Positions 1 to 8,060 of a stretch of DNA of 64,000 nucleotides are shown here, in pieces; the stretch's first letter is position 1, and the number at the start of each line of letters is the position of its first letter. The notes beneath the pieces are model-generated. The model was not told the origin of the DNA. It saw only the letters and a list, made by a program, of their open reading frames with translations, and did no database searches. Made by a program: the position numbers and the translations under genes. Source of the stretch: Polynucleobacter sp. KF022 (GTDB lineage: Bacteria; Pseudomonadota; Gammaproteobacteria; Burkholderiales; Burkholderiaceae). The stretch spans positions 1,736,001 through 1,800,000 of the forward strand of contig NZ_AP026972.1 in the NCBI RefSeq assembly GCF_027924105.1. The letters run 5' to 3'.

Positions 1-342
1 AATTGCTCTTTCGCCACCCACCGACAAACCAATATTGGCGCCTAAGTCGGCAATTTCATCGGCGATTTGAGCTTCTGTTAGTAAGCCCTTGTCACCTCTA
101 GCGCCATAATTCATCAGGCCCGCAACCATATCAGCCACACCGCTTTTGCCGGCAGGGTCATAGCGATCACCTGCATCAATACTGACCTCAATATCGACCA
201 TGGGCAATGCTTTGGTCTGGACCAAATAGGCTTGGGCGCCCTTGTAAGAATCCAACTTCTCAATCGGCAATATTGCGTAAGAATGACTCAGGAAACCAAA
301 GCTTAAAAGACAGGCTGAAATTATTCTCCAGAAGGTGTTCAT
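1..342 (-). CDS. M16 family peptidase homologue, second of a pair (partial, C-terminus cut by window edge)
   Basis: Only the first 114 codons are visible; the gene runs off the left edge. The start ATG at 342 overlaps the TGA of the upstream M16 gene (ATGA), so the two are translationally coupled. The N-terminus has a signal-peptide-like stretch (FWRIISACLLSFGFL), so the product is probably periplasmic. The visible part aligns by eye with the N-terminal domain of insulinase-like peptidases (KALPMVDIEVSIDAG). Where an active member carries HxxEH followed by the LMF/LMN segment, this protein reads GVADMVAGLMNYGARG, so the zinc motif appears to be absent. In paired bacterial M16 systems one partner is often non-catalytic, and that is the inference here. 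Confidence 0.85.
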   Translation of the reverse strand, partial: MNTFWRIISACLLSFGFLSHSYAILPIEKLDSYKGAQAYLVQTKALPMVDIEVSIDAGDRYDPAGKSGVADMVAGLMNYGARGDKGLLTEAQIADEIADLGANIGLSVGGERAI

Positions 343-1706
343 TCTTTACCCCCCTTATCCGCCGATTTACGAGCCTGCGGATCCAGAACCGCAATCGTCA
401 AACCTTCATCAATCAAATATTTTTTTGCAACCGCCTGAACCTGTTCTGGGGTGATGGTCTGCATTTTCTCCAACATGTAATTAATGTCTTTCCAGGAAAA
501 ACCTGCCATCTCAGTAGTGCCGATTTCCATTGCCTGACCAAAAATAGAGTCACGCTTATAAATTTGATCGGACAAAATACGCACCTTAATTCTTTTGAGC
601 TCGGACTCTAATATTCCTTTTTGCTTTACCTCTTCAAGTGACTTGCGAATACTTGCCTGAGCCTGCTCTACTGTCTTACCTTTGGCCATCGTTGCACCAA
701 TTAAAAATAACTCTGGTCCGCGAGAGATCATGTCGTAACCAATGCCAACATCATTAACCACTTTTTCTTGCTTAACGAGAGTGCGATTTAGACGGGCATT
801 GTCATAACCATCCAGAACAGCTGTTAGCAGCTCTAATGCATATGGCTCAACATCATCAAGCTTCCCAGGCTCAAGGCGGGGCACCTTCCAGGCCATAGCT
901 AGCTGAGCATTATCTGCCGGTGCTTTTACCTGAACCTGCTTAATCCCTTTTTGAGGTGGCTCAATTTGAGGTTTGCGAACTGGCAGTTCGTGAGCAGCAG
1001 CTGCGCCGTAATATTTCTCCACCATAGCCAGAACTTGTTTTGCATGCACATCACCAGCTACCACCACGGTTGCATTATTTGGCGCGTACCAGCTGCGATA
1101 CCAATCTCGTACATCTACTGGCTTCATATTTTGTAAATCATTCATCCAACCAATCACAGGGTGACGATACGGCGAACTCATGTAAGCGGTTGCCATCAGT
1201 GACTCATTAAGCAAGCTAATTGGATTATCTTCAGTACGTAAGCGACGCTCTTCCATGACAACTTGAATTTCTTTTAAAAACTCTGCGTCGTCAAAATTGA
1301 GATTGGACATACGATCAGCCTCAAGCTTGATCACGTTTTCTAGCTTTGATTTTTCAACTTGCTGAAAGTATGCAGTGTAGTCACGGGATGTAAATGCATT
1401 TTCGCGCCCGCCTACAGCCGCTACCAAGCGTGAAAACTCTCCAGACTTCACTTTATGAGTACCTTTAAACATCATGTGCTCAAGCACGTGAGCAACGCCA
1501 GTCTTACCATTCACCTCATCCATAGAGCCAGCCCGATACCAAACCATATGGGCTACCGTAGGCGCACGGTGATCTTCTCTAACAATTAATTTAAGACCAT
1601 TACTCAACTGATATTCGTACGTATCAGGCGATTGAAGGCTGCTAGCCCATCCTATTTGTGTATACAGGATGAATATGAAGGAAATTCGAAGTAAATTGGA
1701 AAGCAT
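339..1706 (-). CDS. M16 family zinc metallopeptidase (catalytic partner)
   Basis: The 455-residue protein has a hydrophobic N-terminal signal (about residues 5-20) and the inverted zinc motif HVLEH at residues 73-77, the signature of M16 (pitrilysin/mitochondrial processing peptidase) enzymes. A downstream acidic segment (ENVIKLEADRM, then VVMEERR) supplies the likely third zinc ligand. The C-terminal half is the usual second M16 domain. It probably degrades peptides in the periplasm. It is followed with a 4-nt overlap by a second M16 gene that seems to lack the zinc site, suggesting a heterodimer. The start at 1706 leaves 63 bp to the divergent ftsY. The physiological substrate is unknown. 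Confidence 0.92.
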   Translation of the reverse strand: MLSNLLRISFIFILYTQIGWASSLQSPDTYEYQLSNGLKLIVREDHRAPTVAHMVWYRAGSMDEVNGKTGVAHVLEHMMFKGTHKVKSGEFSRLVAAVGGRENAFTSRDYTAYFQQVEKSKLENVIKLEADRMSNLNFDDAEFLKEIQVVMEERRLRTEDNPISLLNESLMATAYMSSPYRHPVIGWMNDLQNMKPVDVRDWYRSWYAPNNATVVVAGDVHAKQVLAMVEKYYGAAAAHELPVRKPQIEPPQKGIKQVQVKAPADNAQLAMAWKVPRLEPGKLDDVEPYALELLTAVLDGYDNARLNRTLVKQEKVVNDVGIGYDMISRGPELFLIGATMAKGKTVEQAQASIRKSLEEVKQKGILESELKRIKVRILSDQIYKRDSIFGQAMEIGTTEMAGFSWKDINYMLEKMQTITPEQVQAVAKKYLIDEGLTIAVLDPQARKSADKGGKE

Positions 1707-1769
1707 CTGCTAAATCACCATACCTTAAGAATTAAATTGATAAGATGCATGTTTTAAATTGTATCGATT

Positions 1770-2660
1770 ATGTTCGGCTTACGTAAAACCCTAGGATCCC
1801 TTTTCAAATCAAGCAAGGTTGATGAATCTTGGTTTGATACTTTGGAAGAATCACTCATACAAAGTGATGTGGGTCTTCCTACGACCGAACAACTCATCAG
1901 CAAACTACGTAAAGCAGCAAAATCAGAGAAGGCTTCCAGCCCCGAAGAGTTACAAGCGCTACTTATTCAAGAAGTCAGCACATTACTCACTGCTATTGAG
2001 CCTTCACTTAATCCACTCTTTACTGGCGATAAGCCTAACACTCCAGAGGTATGGTTGGTTGTAGGGGTAAACGGTGCTGGCAAGACTACAACTATTGGCA
2101 AACTCTGCCGACTCTTTCAGTCTCAAGGTAAATCCGTTCTCCTGGCCGCAGGCGATACCTTCAGGGCTGCTGCACGCAACCAACTTCAAGAATGGGGCGG
2201 ACGCAATCAAGTGGATGTTATTACTCAAGAAGGTGGTGACGCTGCCGCGGTTGCGCATGACGCGATTCATGCGGCCATCTCACGTAAGAGCGATATTCTG
2301 ATCATTGATACAGCAGGCCGCTTAGCCACTCAAGACCATCTGATGGAAGAGCTCAAGAAGGTAAAGCGCGTCATCGGTAAAGCCCTTCCTGGGGCGCCAC
2401 ACCATACCCTACTCGTCCTAGATGGCAACACAGGCCAAAATGGCTTAAGCCAAGTAAAAGCGTTTCATGCAGCCTTGGGGCTGACTGGAATCATCGTGAC
2501 TAAGCTTGATGGCACCGCTAAAGGCGGCGTGATCTGCGCCCTTGCCCATACCCTACAAGAAGGCCCAAAACCCGCTGTTCTAGCCCTAGGCAAAGGTGAG
2601 GGAATTGATGATTTAGCCCCCTTCACAGCAGGGCAATATTCCTCTGAATTATTCAATTAA
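1770..2660 (+). CDS. ftsY: Signal recognition particle receptor FtsY
   Basis: FtsY is the membrane-associated SRP-receptor GTPase that pairs with Ffh to deliver ribosomes making inner-membrane proteins to SecYEG. The 296-residue protein has the helical N domain (residues 1-80) and the SRP-type G domain: P-loop GVNGAGKTTT at 99-108, DTFRAAA at 129-135, DTAGR at 180-184 and TKLDGTAKGG at 244-253. It lacks the long acidic A domain of the E. coli protein, as in many other bacteria. There is no clear Shine-Dalgarno sequence. A TTGATA / 17 bp / TGTATC promoter-like pair ends only a few bases before the ATG, so the leader may be very short (inference). Next gene: rpoH. Confidence 0.97.
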   Translation: MFGLRKTLGSLFKSSKVDESWFDTLEESLIQSDVGLPTTEQLISKLRKAAKSEKASSPEELQALLIQEVSTLLTAIEPSLNPLFTGDKPNTPEVWLVVGVNGAGKTTTIGKLCRLFQSQGKSVLLAAGDTFRAAARNQLQEWGGRNQVDVITQEGGDAAAVAHDAIHAAISRKSDILIIDTAGRLATQDHLMEELKKVKRVIGKALPGAPHHTLLVLDGNTGQNGLSQVKAFHAALGLTGIIVTKLDGTAKGGVICALAHTLQEGPKPAVLALGKGEGIDDLAPFTAGQYSSELFN

Positions 2661-2688
2661 ATCAGTAACTTATAGAGTTAAAAAACCA

Positions 2689-2715
2689 TTAGCACTCTCT
2701 TGACAAGAGTGCTAA
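2689..2715 (+). promoter_or_regulatory. CIRCE operator (HrcA binding site) overlapping the rpoH promoter
   Basis: The sequence is a perfect inverted repeat TTAGCACTC-N9-GAGTGCTAA, which matches the CIRCE consensus bound by the HrcA repressor. Its 9-bp spacer contains most of a perfect -35 hexamer (TTGACA at 2700-2705), so a bound repressor would block RNA polymerase. It lies 37 bp before the rpoH start codon. CIRCE normally controls groESL and dnaKJ; here it would place the heat-shock sigma factor itself under HrcA. Confidence 0.93.
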
Positions 2716-2731
2716 AATAGTACTCTATAAA
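2700..2731 (+). promoter_or_regulatory. Probable sigma-70 promoter of rpoH
   Basis: A perfect -35 TTGACA (2700-2705) lies inside the CIRCE spacer. The -10 box is less certain: TACTCT at 2721-2726 gives a 15-bp spacer and TATAAA at 2726-2731 a 20-bp spacer, neither ideal. The leader to the ATG at 2753 would be about 15-25 nt, and only a weak ribosome binding site (AAGAAAA) precedes the start. Confidence 0.6.
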
Positions 2732-2752
2732 CACCTCATATCTATAAGAAAA

Positions 2753-3676
2753 ATGGTTCAAAAGAAATCTGACAAACCGAATTTGCAAACGCTGCCAGTC
2801 GCGCAGACTGCGGCGGCGTCTGCATTTCCAATGCTGCCAACTCTTGGGGTTGGCACTCTCGATTCATACATTGCGTACGTTAATCGCGTACCGATGCTCA
2901 GCGCTGCGGAAGAGTTACATCTTGCGCAGGAATTTCGTCGCACAGAAAATGTTGATGCTGCTAAAACTTTAGTGCTATCACATTTGCGTTTAGTGGTTTC
3001 TGTTGCTCGTCAATATCTTGGCTATGGCATTCCACACGCAGACTTAATTCAAGAAGGCAATATTGGCTTGATGAAAGCAGTAAAGCGCTACGACCCAAAC
3101 AATGGTGCTCGCTTAGTGTCTTACGCGATTCATTGGATCAAAGCAGAAATTCATGAGTACATTCTCAAGAACTGGCGCCTGGTTAAAACTGCGACCACTA
3201 AAGCACAACGTAAATTGTTCTTTAACTTGCGCAGCAATAAACCCACCTTAAGCGCTCTGACTCCGAGCGAAGTGGATGCTTTGGCTAAAGCACTTGATGT
3301 CAAAGGTTCTGACGTTAAAGAAATGGAAATGCGGCTTGCTGGCGGCGATGTTGCGCTTGAAGGCGATGACAGTGACGAGGAATCCGCTTATGCCCCTATT
3401 CAATGGCTAGCAGATAACTCCCAAGAGCCGACTGCTCGCATTGCCAGTGCTGAAGCAGATGCCCTGCAGGGTCCTAAATTAGATCAAGCACTGATGGCTT
3501 TAGATGAGCGCAGTCGCAATATTGTGCAATCTCGCTGGTTGGCGATGGATGCTGAAGGTAACGGCACCAAGACATTGCATGATCTTGCTGATGAGTACGG
3601 CATATCTGCTGAACGCGTTCGCCAAATCGAAACTGCAGCACTCAAAAAGATGCGTGGATTACTCCAGGCAGCCTAA
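2753..3676 (+). CDS. rpoH: RNA polymerase heat-shock sigma factor RpoH (sigma-32)
   Basis: RpoH directs RNA polymerase to heat-shock promoters. The 307-residue protein has the core-binding and -10-recognition region 2 (HLRLVVSVARQYLGYGI, DLIQEGNIGLMKAVKRYDP), the sigma-32 segment RLVSYAIHWIKAEIHEYIL, and a C-terminal region 4 helix-turn-helix (LHDLADEYGISAERVRQIE, near residues 270-290). The N-terminal 30 residues are Ala/Thr-rich and variable. The gene stands alone between its CIRCE-bearing promoter and a strong hairpin terminator, so it is probably monocistronic and controlled both by HrcA and by the usual post-transcriptional mechanisms. Confidence 0.96.
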   Translation: MVQKKSDKPNLQTLPVAQTAAASAFPMLPTLGVGTLDSYIAYVNRVPMLSAAEELHLAQEFRRTENVDAAKTLVLSHLRLVVSVARQYLGYGIPHADLIQEGNIGLMKAVKRYDPNNGARLVSYAIHWIKAEIHEYILKNWRLVKTATTKAQRKLFFNLRSNKPTLSALTPSEVDALAKALDVKGSDVKEMEMRLAGGDVALEGDDSDEESAYAPIQWLADNSQEPTARIASAEADALQGPKLDQALMALDERSRNIVQSRWLAMDAEGNGTKTLHDLADEYGISAERVRQIETAALKKMRGLLQAA

Positions 3677-3680
3677 ATAA

Positions 3681-3706
3681 AAAAGGGTTCGATTAAGAAC
3701 CCTTTT
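3681..3706. terminator. Bidirectional terminator between rpoH and sco
   Basis: Ten-base-pair stem AAAAGGGTTC / GAACCCTTTT with a GATTAA loop. It has an A-run on the left and a T-run on the right, so it can terminate both rpoH from the left and the cytochrome oxidase assembly operon (sco end) from the right. Confidence 0.88.
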
Positions 3707-3712
3707 CATTTC

Positions 3713-4297
3713 TTACTTCAGTAGTTCTTTCAAATCATGCGCTAAGGTCTCAGGACCTTGTGCGTGTTTGATATATAAACGTAAGCGCCCTTCTGGATCA
3801 AATGCATAGCTACCTGCTGTGTGATCCATGGTGTACGAGCCTGGCTTGGTACCCGGTACCTTCTTGTAATAAATCTTGAAGTCTTTGGTGACCTTCTCTA
3901 AAGCAGCCTCATCCGCTGGACGCAAGCCTAAGAAACGCGGATCAAATGCAGGCACATACTGCTTCAAAATCTCCGCTGTATCTCGCTCAGGATCCACCGT
4001 CACAAAAAGCACCTGGACCTTGTCTGACTGAGGTCCTAAAAGGGTCATCACTTGCTGCATTTCAGTCAAAGTGGTTGGACAAATATCAGGGCACTGCGTG
4101 TAGCCAAAGAACATCACTACCACTTTGCCCTTAAAGTCAGCCAAGGTTCTCACCTTCCCATCTGGATCCAGCAAACTAAAGTCTTTACCAAATGCAGTGC
4201 TGCCGGTGATATCAATGTTTTTAAACTCTGGCTTTGGACTGCAAGCAGTTAATACAAAACACAGAATTGCCAGAAAGCAAACACGTAGAAAATTCAT
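3713..4297 (-). CDS. SCO1/SenC-family copper chaperone lipoprotein
   Basis: SCO proteins deliver copper to the CuA site of cytochrome c oxidase subunit II. The 194-residue protein begins with a lipoprotein signal peptide (lipobox LTAC, Cys19) and has the thioredoxin-like fold with the metal-binding CPDIC motif (Cys69, Cys73) and the third ligand His159 in TMDHTAG. The C-terminal helix ends at a typical DLKELLK. It is the last gene of the ctaA-ctaB side of the cox locus, 7 bp after ctaB, which fits the copper insertion role. Confidence 0.95.
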   Translation of the reverse strand: MNFLRVCFLAILCFVLTACSPKPEFKNIDITGSTAFGKDFSLLDPDGKVRTLADFKGKVVVMFFGYTQCPDICPTTLTEMQQVMTLLGPQSDKVQVLFVTVDPERDTAEILKQYVPAFDPRFLGLRPADEAALEKVTKDFKIYYKKVPGTKPGSYTMDHTAGSYAFDPEGRLRLYIKHAQGPETLAHDLKELLK

Positions 4298-4304
4298 ATG
4301 GATC

Positions 4305-5198
4305 TCAGAGGAAATAGTGGTCTATTAAGAGCGCCGCAAAGAGTAGCGATAAATAGGTGATAGAAAATCGGAATGTTTTTTTAGCCAAAGCATCGCTATA
4401 AGAAATAAATAGCGCAATCACATAAGCCAAGAACATCAAGCCGAGAACAATAGCTGATATTAAATACACCATACCACTCATGCCATAGATGTAAGGCAAC
4501 ATCGTAGCGGCAATCAAAATCAAGGTGTAAAGCACGATATTTAACAGTGTAAAGCGCTCACCATGTGTCACCGGTAGCATTGGCAAGCCCGACTGCACAT
4601 AGTCATCACGGCGATACAAAGCCAAAGCCCAGAAATGTGGTGGCGTCCAAACAAAGATGATGAGAACTAAAAGCCAAGCCTCTGCAGAAAGCGTATTCGT
4701 TACTGCTGCCCAACCAAGGGCTGGCGGCATAGCACCCGACAAGCCACCGATCACAATGTTTTGTGGTGTAGCTGGTTTCAGCAACCAGGTATAGATCACT
4801 GCATAGCCAACAAAGGTAGCGAGTGTTAGCCACATCGTTAAGGGGTTGCAGAAATTCCACAAAATAATCATTCCGAGCGAGCCCAAAATGATAGAAAAAA
4901 TAATGATGTGAAATGGTGTGACTTCACCAGTAGCGGATGGACGCCATGAGGTGCGCTTCATCTTGGCATCAACAGCTTGCTCAATTAAACAGTTCACCGC
5001 AAATGCTGCGCCGGCCAAAAGCCAGATACCCACAATGCCGCCAAATAACACTGGGTAAGGAACCATACCAGGCGTAGCCAAGAACATCCCAATCACCGCA
5101 CAAAATACGGCGAGCTGAGTCACTCTGGGTTTGGTTAAAACCCAATATTGACGCCAACGTGGCATTGCCACAGGCGCGCTTGTTTTAGAGTCACTCAT
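4305..5198 (-). CDS. ctaB: Protoheme IX farnesyltransferase (heme O synthase) CtaB/CyoE
   Basis: Transfers a farnesyl group to heme B, giving heme O, the precursor of the heme A made by the neighbouring CtaA. The protein is a polytopic UbiA-family prenyltransferase with about nine membrane helices; the prenyl-diphosphate/Mg site is seen as NCLIEQAVDAKMKRT followed by WRP, and the second acidic loop region as LYRRDDYVQSGLPMLPVTHG. I chose ATG at 5198 (MSDSKTSAP, 297 residues) because it follows the ctaA stop by 2 bp. The reading frame continues upstream into ctaA, but the longer form would have an unlikely N-terminus. Confidence 0.95.
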   Translation of the reverse strand: MSDSKTSAPVAMPRWRQYWVLTKPRVTQLAVFCAVIGMFLATPGMVPYPVLFGGIVGIWLLAGAAFAVNCLIEQAVDAKMKRTSWRPSATGEVTPFHIIIFSIILGSLGMIILWNFCNPLTMWLTLATFVGYAVIYTWLLKPATPQNIVIGGLSGAMPPALGWAAVTNTLSAEAWLLVLIIFVWTPPHFWALALYRRDDYVQSGLPMLPVTHGERFTLLNIVLYTLILIAATMLPYIYGMSGMVYLISAIVLGLMFLAYVIALFISYSDALAKKTFRFSITYLSLLFAALLIDHYFL

Positions 5199-5200
5199 AT

Positions 5201-6322
5201 TTATGCCATCTTCTTTTGAATGAAAGGCTTCCATGAGGCCCAATAACTCATTCTGACTAAACAGAATACCAAAGCAGCAGAGCCTGCGGTATGCAATAGA
5301 GCGGCTAATAAAGGCCACTGAAAGATCACATTCGAAATACCAGTCACGATCTGCAGCAGAAGTACAACTAACAACAACTTAGCCACCAAACCCAGACCAG
5401 ATAAGACCGGAGTTGCTAACTGAAGCGCTTTAAAGCCTAAAGCGCACAACACCACTAACACCAATACCGCAAAGAGGCGATGCGCCCAATGGATGGTTTG
5501 CAGCGCTATGGGGGAGATAAATTCACCTTGAGCATTGAGTCCTAATTGGCGCCAAAGAGTAAATCCCTCACGCCAGTTTGTTTCAGGCCATACGCTACCC
5601 ATACAAGTCGGAAAATCTGGACATGCTAGAACGGCGTAATTAGTACTCACCCAAGCGCCCAGAAAGACTTGGATAAACAGAACCGCGAAGGAAAAAGCAA
5701 GCAGTTGTGCGGGTAGCGGGCGAACGCGAATTGCGCGAATCGTAGAAGATTTTTCTTCCCAAGATTGTTGCGCATACAAAGTGAGGAAGGACAATAAAAC
5801 CAAGGCCAACATCAAATGAATGGTGACAATAATGGGTTGCAACTTCAGGGTCACTGTCCAAGCGCCAAAGGCACCTTGCACGCAGACCAAAACAAGTAAA
5901 CCGAGACTACCCAGCAAAGGATTTTTTCCTAAAGACTTGAGCTTGCTAAAAGCAATTCCCACCTGCACCAAAATTAGGGCGCCCACCGTCATTGCCAAAT
6001 ACCGATGAATCATCTCGATCCAAGCTTTGATAACCGTCACAGGCCCGGTAGGCATGGCGCTCTCGGCCCGCTGAATCTCACTGAGGGCATGAAATGGATT
6101 GGAGGTGCCATAGCATCCAGGCCAATCAGGGCAGCCTAAGCCAGAGTCAGTTAGACGTGTAAATGCACCGAACACAATCAGATCAAAAGTCATAAAGACT
6201 AATACCCAATTGAGTTTTTGGAAAAAGCTATAGCCCGGCTTTCTCCAAAGATAGAGCAAAGGCAGGCCCGCAAAAATAATTGCGATAGCTCCTAACTCTA
6301 AAAATAAAATCAAGCTCGGCAT
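5201..6322 (-). CDS. ctaA: Heme A synthase (COX15/CtaA)
   Basis: Oxidises the C8 methyl of heme O to give heme A for the aa3 oxidase. The 373-residue integral membrane protein has about eight helices in two four-helix halves. It shows the heme-ligand histidines in EMIHRYLAM and TIHWAHRLF, plus paired cysteines in periplasmic loops (GLGCPDWPGCYG and LACPDFPTCMG), a hallmark of this family. Its start overlaps the stop of the upstream Sco-like gene by one base, and ctaB follows immediately, so heme O and heme A synthesis are co-expressed. Confidence 0.95.
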   Translation of the reverse strand: MPSLILFLELGAIAIIFAGLPLLYLWRKPGYSFFQKLNWVLVFMTFDLIVFGAFTRLTDSGLGCPDWPGCYGTSNPFHALSEIQRAESAMPTGPVTVIKAWIEMIHRYLAMTVGALILVQVGIAFSKLKSLGKNPLLGSLGLLVLVCVQGAFGAWTVTLKLQPIIVTIHLMLALVLLSFLTLYAQQSWEEKSSTIRAIRVRPLPAQLLAFSFAVLFIQVFLGAWVSTNYAVLACPDFPTCMGSVWPETNWREGFTLWRQLGLNAQGEFISPIALQTIHWAHRLFAVLVLVVLCALGFKALQLATPVLSGLGLVAKLLLVVLLLQIVTGISNVIFQWPLLAALLHTAGSAALVFCLVRMSYWASWKPFIQKKMA

Positions 6323-6978
6323 TACAAATTCTCGCCCTTATGATTTAACTTCAGGAGCTTTTCTAGATCTTTCTTCATGCCAGCGAACTCTTTAGGAGAG
6401 TTTGTCACTGGGAAGTACATCATCTTTGCGGGGCTTGGATCAACTAGCTGAATCTGCTGACCCGCACCTTCTTTATTTAACCAGGCCTCAAAGTCTGATC
6501 GGAGCTTAGGATCTGATGGCAGAGAAACAATTTTGAAGCCTGCAGCTTTTTCGTCATACGCTTTGGTTACTTCTGGATCAACAGGCTGACCATCGGTATT
6601 GATCCATAAAAGTTGTAGTCGGCCACCCTCTCGTCCCATGGCCACCTTTACTTGACGCATCAAAAATAAGGCTTCAATGCATTTTTCATCTCTCGCCTTA
6701 CATTCGCCAGCAGGACGAGCAATTAATAGGCTCCACTTACCTTTTGTGGGCGTATCAAGCCATGCAGTATTGAACTCTTGAGCTGGGTAAACCAAAGTCC
6801 CCAAATTGGTTTTACCGCCAGCAGGCTTAATCACGTAATACGTAAAATACGATGCGATTACTGGAGAGGCGCAAGCTAGCAATAGCAATAGCATCTGAAT
6901 ACGACCACGACGGGTACGCGCATTAATAGCAGCAGAATCTACCTGTGATGCCGGAATTAATAACTCTTTATCACTCAC
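6322..6978 (-). CDS. Membrane-anchored, degenerate Sco-like protein of the cox assembly cluster
   Basis: 218 residues: a cytoplasmic N-terminus of about 28 residues, one membrane helix (about 29-51, MLLLLLACASPVIASYFTYY) and an exported domain. The domain has a Sco/thioredoxin-like pattern: a GKWSLLIARP strand, two cysteines spaced as CKARDEKC instead of CxxxC, LQLLWINTD, and a C-terminal QLVDPSPAKMMYFPV...KKDLEKLLKL that mirrors the Sco C-terminus. Location between SURF1 and ctaA in the cox locus is typical for betaproteobacteria. I infer a redox or copper-handling role in oxidase assembly; no function is shown directly. Confidence 0.75.
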   Translation of the reverse strand: MSDKELLIPASQVDSAAINARTRRGRIQMLLLLLACASPVIASYFTYYVIKPAGGKTNLGTLVYPAQEFNTAWLDTPTKGKWSLLIARPAGECKARDEKCIEALFLMRQVKVAMGREGGRLQLLWINTDGQPVDPEVTKAYDEKAAGFKIVSLPSDPKLRSDFEAWLNKEGAGQQIQLVDPSPAKMMYFPVTNSPKEFAGMKKDLEKLLKLNHKGENL

Positions 6979-7763
6979 CCTTGATCCCCATTCGCAAAAC
7001 CCTGACGTTTATATTGCCGCAAACCTGTAATTAACCAAAATACGAAACCAGCAAAGGCCAAAGCAAACCACTGGAATGCATAAGCATAATGGCGATCGAC
7101 TCCGCTTGTCAGAGGCGGCCACTCACGTAACAAACCATCATCCGAGCCGACCTCAACCTCACGCAAAATAAATGGGGCTTGCACCCAACTATGTAAATTA
7201 CCTTCAGACACTAAGTCGAAATTTTGCTCAATCCTAGGCTTACTAGTATCAATAGGATTCTTGCTGCTACCTAACTCATAAACCTTGCCAGGCTGCGCAA
7301 AAACGATGCCTTCTACATTGACTATCCGATTTGGCGTTTGCACTGGCGGCAAGGACTCGCGATTTTCATTGTTGCGTGGCGCCCAACCCCTATTAACCCA
7401 AAGAATCTCATCCTTGCCCTCTAGCCTTAAAGGCATCATCAGATAGAAACCAGATTGCGAAGTAGTACTGCCGGCAGGAGGAAGGGGTCTTGGCCGGTTA
7501 TCCAGCCAAATGGCCGCTTCGGGGATATATTGCCCTCTTGCAATCATACGGCGCTCACGAGCCTCTTCTAAAGCCCAAGGACCGGTATTCGCATTCAAGA
7601 TAGGCATTTGTTGGCGAGCCAACAAATTGGCAGCCAAGGCAATTTTGGTATCAGCTCTACTCAGCTGCCAAATGCCCGCTCCACAGCCAATCGCAATCAC
7701 GATCAAGGCTGATACAGTAGCAACTATGCGCTTTGTAATGAGAGCGGTAAAAAGACTATTCAA
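6975..7763 (-). CDS. SURF1 family cytochrome c oxidase assembly protein
   Basis: SURF1 assists insertion of heme A into subunit I. The 262-residue protein has the family architecture: an N-terminal membrane helix (about residues 11-32), a periplasmic domain and a C-terminal membrane helix (YAFQWFALAFAGFVFWLI). Recognisable SURF1 motifs are GIWQLSRADTKIAL, the GQYIPEAAIWLDNRP segment, LWVNRGWAP and the terminal RHYAYAFQWFALA. It overlaps the Sco-like gene by 4 nt. It diverges from the DUF2909 gene with only 21 bp between starts. Confidence 0.94.
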   Translation of the reverse strand: MNSLFTALITKRIVATVSALIVIAIGCGAGIWQLSRADTKIALAANLLARQQMPILNANTGPWALEEARERRMIARGQYIPEAAIWLDNRPRPLPPAGSTTSQSGFYLMMPLRLEGKDEILWVNRGWAPRNNENRESLPPVQTPNRIVNVEGIVFAQPGKVYELGSSKNPIDTSKPRIEQNFDLVSEGNLHSWVQAPFILREVEVGSDDGLLREWPPLTSGVDRHYAYAFQWFALAFAGFVFWLITGLRQYKRQGFANGDQG

Positions 7764-7784
7764 GGGATTTAATAATAAGGATTT

Positions 7785-8000
7785 GTGATGAAGTGGATTA
7801 TTCCAATTGTCCTACTAATGATTGTTTTTAGCTTAGGATCAGCTCTGTATTACATGATGAAAGATAGGGGCAATAGCTCACGCATGGTCCACTCACTCAT
7901 GCTGCGCATCGGGCTATCTATCGCACTGTTTGCCGGAATTCTACTGGCCCACTACTTTGGACTCATTGAGGCCACTGGAATTAAAGTCGGTACTAATTAA
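7785..8000 (+). CDS. DUF2909 'twin transmembrane' small protein of the cox locus
   Basis: A 71-residue protein made of two membrane helices (about residues 4-24 and 42-62) joined by a short polar loop KDRGNSSRMVHSLMLR. This matches the betaproteobacterial DUF2909 family found next to cytochrome oxidase genes. It lies on the plus strand, divergent from SURF1 and convergent with coxC, and ends in front of a strong terminator. Function is unknown; the constant neighbourhood suggests an accessory role in oxidase assembly or stability. Confidence 0.85.
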   Translation: MMKWIIPIVLLMIVFSLGSALYYMMKDRGNSSRMVHSLMLRIGLSIALFAGILLAHYFGLIEATGIKVGTN

Positions 8001-8029
8001 GCTTCGCCATTCTTCGGGGGCTTAAAAAC

Positions 8030-8054
8030 AAATCGGGGCTTTAGGCCCCGATTT
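8030..8054. terminator. Terminator between DUF2909 gene and coxC
   Basis: Ten-base-pair stem AAATCGGGGC / GCCCCGATTT with a 5-nt loop, followed on the plus strand by a T-run and preceded by A-rich sequence. It can act in both directions and separates the DUF2909 gene from the end of the coxBAC operon. Confidence 0.9.
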
Positions 8055-8060
8055 TTGTTA

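Noticed and set aside
207..611. 134-codon plus-strand frame spanning the two M16 genes
   Set aside because: It is antisense to both peptidase genes across their junction, with no domain pattern and no ribosome site.
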